From contig NZ_JACRSS010000001.1 of the NCBI RefSeq assembly GCF_014384805.1, positions 124,001 to 188,000 of the forward strand: DNA of 64,000 nucleotides. The letters run 5' to 3'. Made by a program: the position numbers and the translations under genes. The stretch comes from Guopingia tenuis. GTDB lineage: Bacteria; Bacillota; Clostridia; Christensenellales; Christensenellaceae. Shown piece by piece: positions 42,216 through 50,094 of this stretch. Under the pieces are notes generated by a model. It was not told the DNA's origin. It was given only the letters and a program-made list of their open reading frames with translations, and did not search any database. Positions within the stretch are counted from its first letter, which is position 1. Every line of letters starts with the position of its first letter.

Positions 42216-42893
42216 ATGCCTATCAATGGTCATCAGTTGGCTCGAATCATGGATGGAACGGTCCTGGACAAATGCTCCACGAAAGCGGATTATGAAAATC
42301 TGATCGCGCAGGCAAAGAAATATGATCTGGGCCAGGTTGCCGTGGGAAGCGAATGCTGGGTTCCGTTTGTGGCGGAAGGACTTAAGGGAACGGACACCAA
42401 AATTGTCACCGGATGCAGCTCTTGGCATGGCGGCGACCCCATCGAGGTCAAGCAGTATTATGCGAAGAAGATTCTGGAGCTGGGTGCTGGGGAAGTGGAA
42501 AACTTCTTGAACTACAGCTATTTCAAATCCGGAATGTATGATGAGGTGGTCAAGGATATCGCGGCTGTCCGCGAGGCGATCGGTCCCAACGTGATCTATA
42601 AGGTTCTGCTGGAGACACCTCTTTGGACGGATGAAGAAATCGCGACAATGTGCGAACTCTGTATCGACGGCGGCGCAGATTTCGTGAAAACCGGCACGGG
42701 TACCCTGGGTGTGACGGATATTCACACGATTGAAGTTATGGCCAAAGCCGTAAAGGGCCGGGCGAAGATTAAGGCTTCGGGCGGCATTCGCACCATCGAG
42801 ACGGTAGACGCAATGCTGGATCTGGGCGTGGAACGCTTCGGCGTGGGTCTTGCCAGCGGTATCAAGCTGATTGAAGCGGCGGATAACCGGTAA
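42216..42893 (+). CDS. DeoC-family aldolase paralogue 1
   Basis: 225 residues, full-length for deoxyribose-phosphate aldolase. Schiff-base lysine is K158 (DFVKTGTG) and the proton-relay lysine K186 (IKASGG); D13-x-T15 is also kept. The catalytic aspartate (D102 in E. coli) is E95 in GEVENFLNYSYFKSG. The usual GASSG phosphate loop reads GLASG. Probably a class I aldolase for a phosphorylated sugar other than deoxyribose 5-phosphate (inference). AGGAGG precedes the ATG. A terminator separates it from copy 2. Confidence 0.85.
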   Translation: MPINGHQLARIMDGTVLDKCSTKADYENLIAQAKKYDLGQVAVGSECWVPFVAEGLKGTDTKIVTGCSSWHGGDPIEVKQYYAKKILELGAGEVENFLNYSYFKSGMYDEVVKDIAAVREAIGPNVIYKVLLETPLWTDEEIATMCELCIDGGADFVKTGTGTLGVTDIHTIEVMAKAVKGRAKIKASGGIRTIETVDAMLDLGVERFGVGLASGIKLIEAADNR

Positions 42894-42903
42894 AAGTGCA
42901 AAG

Positions 42904-42938
42904 AAAATCGCCATGGGCAAGTGACATGGCGATTTTTT
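42904..42938 (+). terminator. Terminator/attenuator between copies 1 and 2
   Basis: AAAATCGCCATG pairs perfectly with CATGGCGATTTT around a 9-nt loop, followed by Ts. No promoter is evident before copy 2, so copies 2-4 may rely on readthrough. Confidence 0.85.
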
Positions 42939-42969
42939 CAAAAAAAAAGAAAAGAAAGGGCGGAAAAAG

Positions 42970-43644
42970 ATGGCAATTCATGGCAAAGAACTGGCGGGCA
43001 TGATCGATGCGACAATCTTGGGCAAAGAGGCAACCCGGGAGGATCTTGTGCATCTGGCAGATATGGCGAAGCAATATGGCTTTTTCAGCTGTGCGTTTGC
43101 TTTTCCCTGCTGGCTGCCTATGATGGTGGAGGAATTGAAGGGCACGGGGATCAAGTGCATTGGCGGAGCCTCCTCTTTTCAAGGCAACGAACCCATTGAG
43201 CTGAAGGTGGCTATGGCCAGATGGAATGTGGAGCATGGCTGCGGTGAAATGGAAAACTTCATGAACTACAGCTATTTTAAATCGGGCATGTATGACGAGG
43301 TTGTGAAGGATATCCGCGCGGTGCGGGAAGCGGCGCCGGATATGGTCTACAAGGTGATTCTTGAGACGCCTATGCTGTCGGACGACGAAATTCGAACAGC
43401 CTGTGATCTCTGTATTGACGGCGGTGTGGATTATGTCAAGACGGGCACGGGGCTTTTAGGCGCAACAGATGTGCATACGATTGAGGTTATATCCAAAGCC
43501 GTGAAAGGCCGGGCGAAGATTAAGGCTTCGGGCGGCATTCGCACCATCGAAACGGTAGACGCGATGCTGGATTTGGGTGTTGCCCGGTTTGGTGTAGGAC
43601 TTGCCAGCGCTATAAAATTGGTGGAAGCCGCAGATCAGCGGTAA
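42970..43644 (+). CDS. DeoC-family aldolase paralogue 2
   Basis: 224 residues. Lysines of the active site are present (YVKTGTG, IKASGG) and E95 again replaces the aspartate (GEMENFMNYSYFKSG). The strand near residue 40 differs from the others (SCAFAFPCWLPM), suggesting altered substrate contacts. About 75 bp near its 3' end are almost identical in DNA to copy 1. The ribosome site (GGGCGGAAA) is weaker than in the other copies. Confidence 0.85.
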   Translation: MAIHGKELAGMIDATILGKEATREDLVHLADMAKQYGFFSCAFAFPCWLPMMVEELKGTGIKCIGGASSFQGNEPIELKVAMARWNVEHGCGEMENFMNYSYFKSGMYDEVVKDIRAVREAAPDMVYKVILETPMLSDDEIRTACDLCIDGGVDYVKTGTGLLGATDVHTIEVISKAVKGRAKIKASGGIRTIETVDAMLDLGVARFGVGLASAIKLVEAADQR

Positions 43645-43733
43645 ATACCAGAGGGATAAAGAAAAGGGATGCGGAGGAGACCGCCCCGCGTTGTGTCTTC
43701 ATTCGCATAAAATGAATATAGGAGGAAGAAAGT

Positions 43734-44405
43734 ATGGCGATTACAGGAAGCCAGCTCGCCCGGATCACAGATGCGACAAATATCTCGATCACGGCGACAG
43801 TGGCGGAAATGGATGAACTGGTGAAGCAGGCAAAGATTCATAGCTTTGGCGTGGCTGTTGGCCCCCAGTGCTATGTTCCCTATCTGCTGCAGCAGCTCAG
43901 CGGATATGACACAAAAATTTTAGGTGCTGCGGGCGGCCGTGCGACTGAACGGACGGAGGATAAAGTGGCGATGGCGCTGAATTCCCGGGCTTTGGGCTGC
44001 GGCGAGATTGAGAGCCGCATGAACCTGAGCTATTTGAAATCCGGGATGTATGATGAGATCGTCAAGGAAACCCGGGCAATCAAAGATGCCATTGGCGAGG
44101 ATCGCATTTTTAAATGCATCATCGAAACGCCGCTCCTTACGGATGAAGAAATCACTACCGCCTGTGAGCTGCTGATTGACGGCGGCGTGGATTTTGTGAA
44201 ATCCGCAACGGGAACCATGGGGGCTACGACGCTGCATCATGTGGAAGTGATGGGGAAGGCCATCAAGGGCCGCGTCGGCATCAAGGCGGCCGGCGGCGTG
44301 CGCACAATTGAAATGGTAGACCAGATGATGGACGCAGGGGCGACGCGCTTTGGCATCGGCCTCGCCAGCGCCCTCAAGATTATCGCTGAGGCGGATAACC
44401 GCTAA
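43734..44405 (+). CDS. DeoC-family aldolase paralogue 3
   Basis: 223 residues. It belongs to a distinct sub-type with copy 4: active-site context FVKSATGTMG and IKAAGGVRT, and TTLHHVEVM in place of TDVHTIEVI. The catalytic-Asp position is again Glu, here in GEIESRMNLSYLKSG. AGGAGGAAG precedes the ATG. It ends 18 bp before copy 4, so these two are surely co-transcribed. Confidence 0.85.
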   Translation: MAITGSQLARITDATNISITATVAEMDELVKQAKIHSFGVAVGPQCYVPYLLQQLSGYDTKILGAAGGRATERTEDKVAMALNSRALGCGEIESRMNLSYLKSGMYDEIVKETRAIKDAIGEDRIFKCIIETPLLTDEEITTACELLIDGGVDFVKSATGTMGATTLHHVEVMGKAIKGRVGIKAAGGVRTIEMVDQMMDAGATRFGIGLASALKIIAEADNR

Positions 44406-44423
44406 GAGGGGAGGAGGAGAAAC

Positions 44424-45098
44424 ATGCCTATCAACGGAAAGGATTTAGCGCGCATTGTCGACGCGACGAATATTAAAATTACAGCGACGAAAGCGGACAT
44501 GGAACGTCTGATTGCCGAGGGTATCAAACATAATTTTGGAATGCTGGTCGGTCTTCCCTGCTTTGGCCCCATGCTCATCGAAGGCGTCAAGGGATATGAT
44601 ATCAAAGTCCATGGTGCGGCCGGGCTGCGGGACGGCGGCGGAGATCGTTGGGAAGTGAAAGTGGAGCAGGCCAAATCCAAGTTGGCCATGGGCTGCGGCG
44701 AGATTGAAAGTCGGTTAAACCTGGGATATCTGAAAAGCGGCCTGTATGACGAAATCGTACATGAAGTCCGGGCGATCAAGGATGTCTGCCCCAACAATAT
44801 CTATAAGGTTTTGCTGGAAGTCACCCAAATGACGGATGAGGAGATCCGGATCGCCTGTGAGCTTTGTATGGACGGCGGCGCAGACTTTGTCAAATCGGCT
44901 TCCGGTGAATATGGTCCCACGACGCTGCATCATGTGGAAGTGATGTCCTCCGCGGTAAAAGGAAGAATTGGAATTAAAGCCTCGGGTGGAATTCGCTCGA
45001 TCCAAACGGTGGATCAGATGATGGAAATTGGTGCGACGCGCTTTGGCATCGGTTTGGACAGCGCGCTTAAGATTTTGGAGGAAGCGGATAACCGCTGA
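44424..45098 (+). CDS. DeoC-family aldolase paralogue 4
   Basis: 224 residues, closest to copy 3. The Schiff-base lysine lies in FVKSASGEYG and the second lysine in IKASGGIRS. The loop near residue 65-78 is longer and glycine-rich (GAAGLRDGGGDRWE). GGGGAGGAGG precedes the ATG. A terminator follows at 45105. Confidence 0.85.
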   Translation: MPINGKDLARIVDATNIKITATKADMERLIAEGIKHNFGMLVGLPCFGPMLIEGVKGYDIKVHGAAGLRDGGGDRWEVKVEQAKSKLAMGCGEIESRLNLGYLKSGLYDEIVHEVRAIKDVCPNNIYKVLLEVTQMTDEEIRIACELCMDGGADFVKSASGEYGPTTLHHVEVMSSAVKGRIGIKASGGIRSIQTVDQMMEIGATRFGIGLDSALKILEEADNR

Positions 45099-45104
45099 AC
45101 CAGG

Positions 45105-45135
45105 AAAAAGGCTGCCGGATTTCGGCAGCCTTTTT
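45105..45135 (+). terminator. Terminator after copy 4
   Basis: AAAAAGGCTGCCG pairs perfectly with CGGCAGCCTTTTT around GATTT. Confidence 0.9.
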
Positions 45136-45146
45136 GTTAAAAAATC

Positions 45147-45175
45147 TTGACTTTTTACACTTTAACTGCTATACT
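45147..45175 (+). promoter_or_regulatory. Promoter of copy 5
   Basis: TTGACT (45147-45152), 17-bp spacer, TATACT (45170-45175) preceded by TGC, an extended -10. Confidence 0.8.
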
Positions 45176-45280
45176 GAAAATACGTAGCAGAAAAGAAAAT
45201 AGCTTATTTTGAGGCTAGACAGGTGGAGTATGCTTTGGCGCAGGCCATTGGTATAAATTTATTTTTGGAGGAAATTTTTT

Positions 45281-45949
45281 ATGGCACTGAACGGAAAAGA
45301 ACTGGCAAAAATCGTGGATGCGACGGTCATCAATCCGGATGCGACGGTTGCGGACATGGAGTACCTGATTGAAAAGGCGAAGGAATATCATTTTGGCGTG
45401 GCCGTAGGCCTGCAGTGCTATAACCAGATGCTTATCGATGCGCTTCAGGGAACCGGCATCAAGGTTTTGGGTGCGGGCGGCATGTCTGGGGTAACTCCCC
45501 TGGATACCAAGCTCTATATGGCAAAAGCCTGCGTGGAGCAGGGGTGCGGCGAAATCGAGAGTTTTTTGAACGTCAGCTATCTCAAATCCGGGATGTATGA
45601 TGAGATCGTGAAAGAGACGCGGGCCATCCGGGAGATTGCCAAAGACCAGGTCTATAAAGTCATTTTGGAAACGCCTCTTTTGAACGATGAGGAAATTGCG
45701 ACGGCCTGCGAAGTTCTGATCGACGGCGGCGTGGATTTTGTAAAGACCGGAACAGGCACTTTGGGTGCGACGGATATCCACACCATCGAAGTCATGGCCA
45801 AGGCTGTGAAAGGCCGGGTCGGCATGAAGGCTTCGGGCGGCATCCGCACCATCGAGACGGTGGACGCCATGATGGAACTGGGCGTGACCCGTTTCGGCAT
45901 TGGGCTGAAGAGCGCCCTTAAGGTTTTGGAAGCGGCAGATAATCGCTAA
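45281..45949 (+). CDS. DeoC-family aldolase paralogue 5
   Basis: 222 residues, intermediate between the copy 1/2 and copy 3/4 sub-types: GEIESFLNVSYLKSG (Glu at the aspartate position) with FVKTGTGTLG and MKASGGIRT. It has its own promoter at 45147 and a leader of about 100 nt. GGAGG precedes the ATG. A terminator lies between it and copy 6. Confidence 0.85.
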   Translation: MALNGKELAKIVDATVINPDATVADMEYLIEKAKEYHFGVAVGLQCYNQMLIDALQGTGIKVLGAGGMSGVTPLDTKLYMAKACVEQGCGEIESFLNVSYLKSGMYDEIVKETRAIREIAKDQVYKVILETPLLNDEEIATACEVLIDGGVDFVKTGTGTLGATDIHTIEVMAKAVKGRVGMKASGGIRTIETVDAMMELGVTRFGIGLKSALKVLEAADNR

Positions 45950-45958
45950 AGGAAAAGG

Positions 45959-45986
45959 AAAAAGGGGATATTTTCCCCTTTTTTCT
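45959..45986 (+). terminator. Terminator after copy 5
   Basis: AAAAAGGGGA pairs with TCCCCTTTTT around TATTT, followed by a C. Possibly partial, since copy 6 has no visible promoter of its own. Confidence 0.75.
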
Positions 45987-46009
45987 ATTGTATTTAGGAG
46001 GAATGAAAA

Positions 46010-46681
46010 ATGCCAATCAATGGACACGAGCTCGCTCGGATGACCGATTTGACGCTGATTAAGCAGCTGGCAACCAAGGCAGACATGGAAGAGCTCATTG
46101 CTAACGCGAAAAAATATGACGTTTGGGTGGCGGTGGGCCTGAAATGCTATGTTCCCATGTTGGTGGAAGCCTTTAAGGGAACCAACACCATGACGATTAC
46201 AAGCTGCTGCTCCCGCCAGGGATCGGATGAGCTGGAGACAAAGATCGCCGGAGCCAAGCGGTATATTGAGCTGGGCGTGGGCGAAATCGAAAATTATATG
46301 AATTTCAGTTATTTCAAGTCCAAGATGTATGACGAAGTCGTCAAGGATATCCGGGCCATCCGGGATGTGGCCGGCGACATGACATATAAAGTCATTTTGG
46401 AGACGCCCCAATTTACGGACGAAGAGCTGAAAATTGCCTGCGAGCTCTGCATCGACGGCGGCGCAGATTACGTTAAGACTGGCACGGGCACTCTGGGAGC
46501 AACGGACGTCCACACCATCGAAGTGATCTCCAAAGCGCTGAAGGGCCGGGCGAAGATCAAGGCTTCGGGCGGCATCCGGACGCTGGAAACCGTGGACGCG
46601 ATGCTGGATCTGGGCGTTGCCCGCTTCGGCATCGGCATGAGCAGCGCTGTAGAGCTGTTTGAGGCAGCAAACCGGCGATAA
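46010..46681 (+). CDS. DeoC-family aldolase paralogue 6
   Basis: 223 residues, a near-duplicate of copy 7: LARMTDLT, VAVGLKCYVPMLVE and SRQGSDELETKI are shared. GEIENYMNFSYFKSK carries the Glu replacement; lysines lie in YVKTGTG and IKASGG. The phosphate-loop region reads GMSSA. AGGAGGAATG precedes the ATG. Flanked by terminators on both sides. Confidence 0.85.
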   Translation: MPINGHELARMTDLTLIKQLATKADMEELIANAKKYDVWVAVGLKCYVPMLVEAFKGTNTMTITSCCSRQGSDELETKIAGAKRYIELGVGEIENYMNFSYFKSKMYDEVVKDIRAIRDVAGDMTYKVILETPQFTDEELKIACELCIDGGADYVKTGTGTLGATDVHTIEVISKALKGRAKIKASGGIRTLETVDAMLDLGVARFGIGMSSAVELFEAANRR

Positions 46682-46688
46682 AAGATGA

Positions 46689-46714
46689 GACGGGGCTTTT
46701 GCCCCGCCTTTTTG
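46689..46714 (+). terminator. Terminator after copy 6
   Basis: CGGGGC pairs with GCCCCG around TTTT, followed by CCTTTTTGA. Confidence 0.75.
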
Positions 46715-46756
46715 ATATTTTTACATATAAATTATAAAGAATAATGTTAAAATATA

Positions 46757-46785
46757 TTGACAAATAACAAATTTAAACGTATACT
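46757..46785 (+). promoter_or_regulatory. Promoter of copy 7
   Basis: TTGACA (46757-46762), 17-bp spacer, TATACT (46780-46785). The first 13 bases match the array promoter at 42126. Confidence 0.85.
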
Positions 46786-46866
46786 GAAAGCATCAAAGTT
46801 GCAAAAATAAATAGGATGTTTGCAATGGGTTTCGCAAGAAAGATTTGAAAGCAGGAGGAAAGAAAA

Positions 46867-47538
46867 ATGCCTATCAATGGACACGAACTTGCTCGGATGA
46901 CTGACCTGACGATGATTGACCAGCTGGCCACCAAGGCGGATATGGAAGCGCTTATCGCCAACGCAAAGAAATACGACACATGGGTTGCTGTAGGTCTGAA
47001 GTGCTATATTCCCATGCTGGTGGAAGGTCTGAAGGGTACCAATACCATGGTTATCACGGGATGCAGCTCCCGCCAGGGATCGGATGAGCTGGAAACGAAA
47101 ATTTCCGCGGCTAAGCGGTATATCGACCTGGGTATCGGCGAGATCGAGAACTTCATGAACTACAGCTATTTCAAATCCAAGATGTATGACGAGGTCGTCA
47201 AGGATATCCGGGCCATTAAGGACGTGGCCGGCGACATGACTTATAAAGTGATTCTGGAGACCCCCCAGTTCAACGACGAAGAGCTAAAAATTGCCTGCGA
47301 GCTCTGCATCGACGGCGGCGCAGACTTTGTAAAAACCGGCACGGGCACTCTGGGCGCAACGGATGTCCACACCATCGAAGTGATCTCCAAGGCGCTGAAG
47401 GGCCGGGCGAAGATCAAGGCTTCGGGCGGCATCCGGACGCTGGAAACCGTGGACGCGATGCTGGATCTGGGTGTTGCCCGCTTTGGCATCGGCATGAACA
47501 GCGCTATCAAGCTGTTTGAAGCGGCGAACAACAGATAA
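46867..47538 (+). CDS. DeoC-family aldolase paralogue 7
   Basis: 223 residues, most similar to copy 6; an 80-bp DNA block near the 3' end is identical between them, indicating recent duplication or gene conversion. Active-site features: GEIENFMNYSYFKSK, FVKTGTG, IKASGG. It has the strongest promoter of the array, with AGGAGG 8 nt before the ATG. A terminator follows, then the regulator gene. Confidence 0.86.
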   Translation: MPINGHELARMTDLTMIDQLATKADMEALIANAKKYDTWVAVGLKCYIPMLVEGLKGTNTMVITGCSSRQGSDELETKISAAKRYIDLGIGEIENFMNYSYFKSKMYDEVVKDIRAIKDVAGDMTYKVILETPQFNDEELKIACELCIDGGADFVKTGTGTLGATDVHTIEVISKALKGRAKIKASGGIRTLETVDAMLDLGVARFGIGMNSAIKLFEAANNR

Positions 47539-47562
47539 TTCAGGCAATAAAATCATCATCAA

Positions 47563-47597
47563 ACGGGGCGGAAGAAAATCTTCGGCCCTGTTTTTTT
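47563..47597 (+). terminator. Terminator at the end of the aldolase array
   Basis: An imperfect stem (ACGGGGC-GGAAGA with TCTTCG-GCCCTGT) followed by T7. Confidence 0.75.
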
Positions 47598-47767
47598 GGT
47601 ATGGATTTTTCGGGAATCAATGCGTAAGGGGAAAGAAGGGGGATTTAAAGGGCGACACGGGAAGAACAGGAAAAAGGTGTTGTGCGCCGGGACGGAATCG
47701 GGTACAATAAAATATAAAGGATTCCCGAAAATGCGGGAGAAACCAATGGATGGTGAGTGCAAAACCC

Positions 47768-48724
47768 ATGAAAAACAGCGATGAACGGCTGCTGATCAGC
47801 GTAATCAAACAATATTATGAGCTGGGCATGAGTCAGGAAGAGATTGCCGCAAAGGAATATATCTCCAAATCCACGATCAGCCGGCTCATCAATAAGGCGA
47901 TCAAAAAGGGATATGTAAAAATCAAAATGGCATATCCCATCCTGACGGCACGGGAGCTGGAGGAGAAGCTGATGGAGCTTTATGGGCTGGAATCAGCTAC
48001 CGTGGTGCCGGTGTATGTAGAGGATCAGGATCTCTGCGTACTGGACGCCTGCAAGGCCCTGCTGCTGGATCTGAAGAAGCTCCTGCGGGATGGGGACGTG
48101 ATCGGCATATCCTGGGGCCGCACGATGGAATACTTTGTGAAAATGCTGGACGACTATTATAACAACCGCAAGGGCATCAAAATCGTGCAGCTTAACGGCA
48201 ATGTGGCTTCCAATATCTTGTCGGTGAAGGCATATGATATTGTGGAAAAATTCCAAAGCGCCTTTTCTGCAACGGGATATCTGTTTCCGCTGCCGATTCT
48301 GGTGGATAACCGGGATACGGCCCGTGCGCTCCTTAATGATTCGCGGATCAAACCCATCATCGATATCGCACGACAGGCGGACGTGGCGATTTTGAGCGTG
48401 GGTAAGCTCTCGAAAAAGTCTCTTATTTTTGAACGCGGAGTGCTGAATGAGCAGGATTATGAGGAGCTTTCCCAGGCGGGGGCTGTGGGAGATATCTGCT
48501 CCCGGTATTTTGATGCAGCGGGGAACATTGTGGACAACGATCTGAATGCCCGGGTGCTGGGACTGACTCTGGAGGAGCTCAAACGCATCAAAAACCGGAT
48601 GGTGATTGCCGTGGGAGAGGACAAGGTGCATGCAATTCTGGGCGCGCTGCGCACCGGCGTTATCAATAAGCTCTATATCGACGAACGCACGGCGGCCAAA
48701 GTGATCCACTTGAGTGAAGCATAG
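47768..48724 (+). CDS. SorC/DeoR-type sugar-binding transcriptional regulator
   Basis: 318 residues. An N-terminal helix-turn-helix (YYELGMSQEEIAAKEYISKS, TISRLINKA) is followed by a SorC-type sugar-phosphate-binding domain (GISWGRTMEYFVKML; IVQLNGNVASNILSV). It resembles Bacillus DeoR, which represses the deoC operon and is released by deoxyribose 5-phosphate. Being between seven aldolase paralogues and deoC, it is the natural candidate regulator of both. Start uncertain between GTG 47750 and ATG 47768. Confidence 0.88.
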   Translation: MKNSDERLLISVIKQYYELGMSQEEIAAKEYISKSTISRLINKAIKKGYVKIKMAYPILTARELEEKLMELYGLESATVVPVYVEDQDLCVLDACKALLLDLKKLLRDGDVIGISWGRTMEYFVKMLDDYYNNRKGIKIVQLNGNVASNILSVKAYDIVEKFQSAFSATGYLFPLPILVDNRDTARALLNDSRIKPIIDIARQADVAILSVGKLSKKSLIFERGVLNEQDYEELSQAGAVGDICSRYFDAAGNIVDNDLNARVLGLTLEELKRIKNRMVIAVGEDKVHAILGALRTGVINKLYIDERTAAKVIHLSEA

Positions 48725-48798
48725 AAATTTTTTCAGAAGTTTTTTTGGAAACTGCAATTTGTTGCAAAAAATCCCGTGCATTTTCCTGTGATATCGTT

Positions 48799-48804
48799 TA
48801 TAAT
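48799..48804 (+). promoter_or_regulatory. -10 element of deoC
   Basis: TATAAT about 70 bp before the deoC start; the -35 is poor (GTGCAT), as for a regulated promoter. Confidence 0.45.
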
Positions 48805-48876
48805 AGAAGCGGAATTCAAAAGAAGTTTATGGGAGCATTCCCGTGAAAAGTAAATTAACTATGGAGGGTAATGAAA

Positions 48877-49554
48877 ATGAGTGAAATGAACTTGGATCTT
48901 TCCCCGAAGGCAATGGCAAAGTATATCGATCACACGATCTTGAAGCCGGATGCTTCGCTGGCGCAGGTCAAGAAGGTGTGTGACGAGGCGAAGGAATATA
49001 ATTTCGCCAGTGTTTGCGTAAACACGGGCTATGTGAAATTCGTTGCAGAGCAGCTGGCGGGCACGGATGTGAAGCCCTGCGTCGTCGTAGGTTTCCCTCT
49101 TGGAGCATGCACCACAGAAGCGAAGGCGTTTGAAGCGAAAGACGCCATCGAAAAGGGCGCAAAGGAAGTTGATATGGTCATCAACATCGGCGCAATCAAA
49201 TCGAATGACTGGGATTTGGTGGAAAAAGATATTGCGGCGCTGGTAGATACCTGCAAGGGCAAGGCGCTTTTGAAGGTTATTTTGGAAACCTGCCTGCTGA
49301 CAGATGATGAAAAGGTCAAGGCTTGCCAGATCTGCAAGAAGGTTGGGGCGGATTTCGTCAAAACCTCCACTGGTTTCTCGACCGGCGGCGCGACAGTGGA
49401 AGATGTCAAGCTCATGCGCGAAACTGTTGGCCCGGAAATGGGCGTAAAGGCTTCGGGCGGTGTTCGCACCTATGAAGACGCCGTTGCCATGATCAAGGCG
49501 GGCGCAAGCCGCCTGGGCGCCAGCTCGGGCGTTGCCATCGTAAGCGGCAAATAA
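48877..49554 (+). CDS. deoC: Deoxyribose-phosphate aldolase
   Basis: 225 residues with all catalytic residues of the family: D99 (EVDMVINIGA), Schiff-base K162 (FVKTSTG), K191 (VKASGG) and phosphate loop GASSG. It splits 2-deoxyribose 5-phosphate into acetaldehyde and glyceraldehyde 3-phosphate. It is the canonical member against which the seven paralogues stand out. GGAGGG is 8 nt before ATG 48877, better than for ATG 48871. Confidence 0.95.
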   Translation: MSEMNLDLSPKAMAKYIDHTILKPDASLAQVKKVCDEAKEYNFASVCVNTGYVKFVAEQLAGTDVKPCVVVGFPLGACTTEAKAFEAKDAIEKGAKEVDMVINIGAIKSNDWDLVEKDIAALVDTCKGKALLKVILETCLLTDDEKVKACQICKKVGADFVKTSTGFSTGGATVEDVKLMRETVGPEMGVKASGGVRTYEDAVAMIKAGASRLGASSGVAIVSGK

Positions 49555-49566
49555 AAAAATGTTTTT

Positions 49567-49597
49567 AAGGCTGCAATTTCGATTGCAGCCTTTTTAA
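49567..49597 (+). terminator. Terminator of deoC
   Basis: AAGGCTGCAAT pairs with ATTGCAGCCTT around TTCG, followed by Ts. Confidence 0.92.
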
Positions 49598-49647
49598 CAA
49601 AGAAAATTCCTCCACATATGCTGATAAAAGAGAGAGGAGGGATTTAT

Positions 49648-50052
49648 TTGTTTTATGAAAAAGAAGAGAAATATTCCTGCTGGGAGGTTCTTGCCGTTCT
49701 GCAAAAAGAGCCCCTGTGCGTGGTTTGTCTGGCGGAAGCGGGCACTCCTTTTTGTTTTTTGGCCAATTCCCATGCCGTATATGACCGGAGCAGCCTGAAC
49801 GTCTATGTTTCCAGCCTGGAGGAGCAGCAGATGCCGGGATGCCCGCCGGAAAAGGGGGCGGAAGTGATTCTGCGCTTTATCTGCCGGCTGAGTGACCGGG
49901 AGAAGGCAACAGTATCTGTGCGGGGCAGTGTGGAAAAGGTCTATGAAAGAGAGGAAAAAGGGGATGAAATTTGCCGGCAATTCCCGGGAGGGTGGCCGGT
50001 TTGGAAGATTTGCGGGATCACTATGCGGGGGCGTACAATTTGCTCTCTTTAA
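49648..50052 (+). CDS. Unrecognised protein, 134 aa
   Basis: I use TTG 49648 as start, because AGGAGG lies 7 nt upstream. The sequence has a weak resemblance to flavin split-barrel proteins (PLCVVCLAEAGTPFCFLA; KATVSVRGSVEKVYEREEKG), but the resemblance is too slight to name it. The last 25 residues are atypical and could reflect a frameshift. It lies 42 bp before mscL. Confidence 0.45.
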   Translation: MFYEKEEKYSCWEVLAVLQKEPLCVVCLAEAGTPFCFLANSHAVYDRSSLNVYVSSLEEQQMPGCPPEKGAEVILRFICRLSDREKATVSVRGSVEKVYEREEKGDEICRQFPGGWPVWKICGITMRGRTICSL

Positions 50053-50094
50053 GGATGGAGATTCTGTTTAACAAAAGAAACGGGAGTTTGGAAG

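Noticed and set aside
45215..46513. A 432-codon minus-strand open frame across aldolase copies 5 and 6
   Set aside because: It is an antisense shadow of two clear genes, and similar long shadows lie opposite the other copies. It has no ribosome site or family resemblance.
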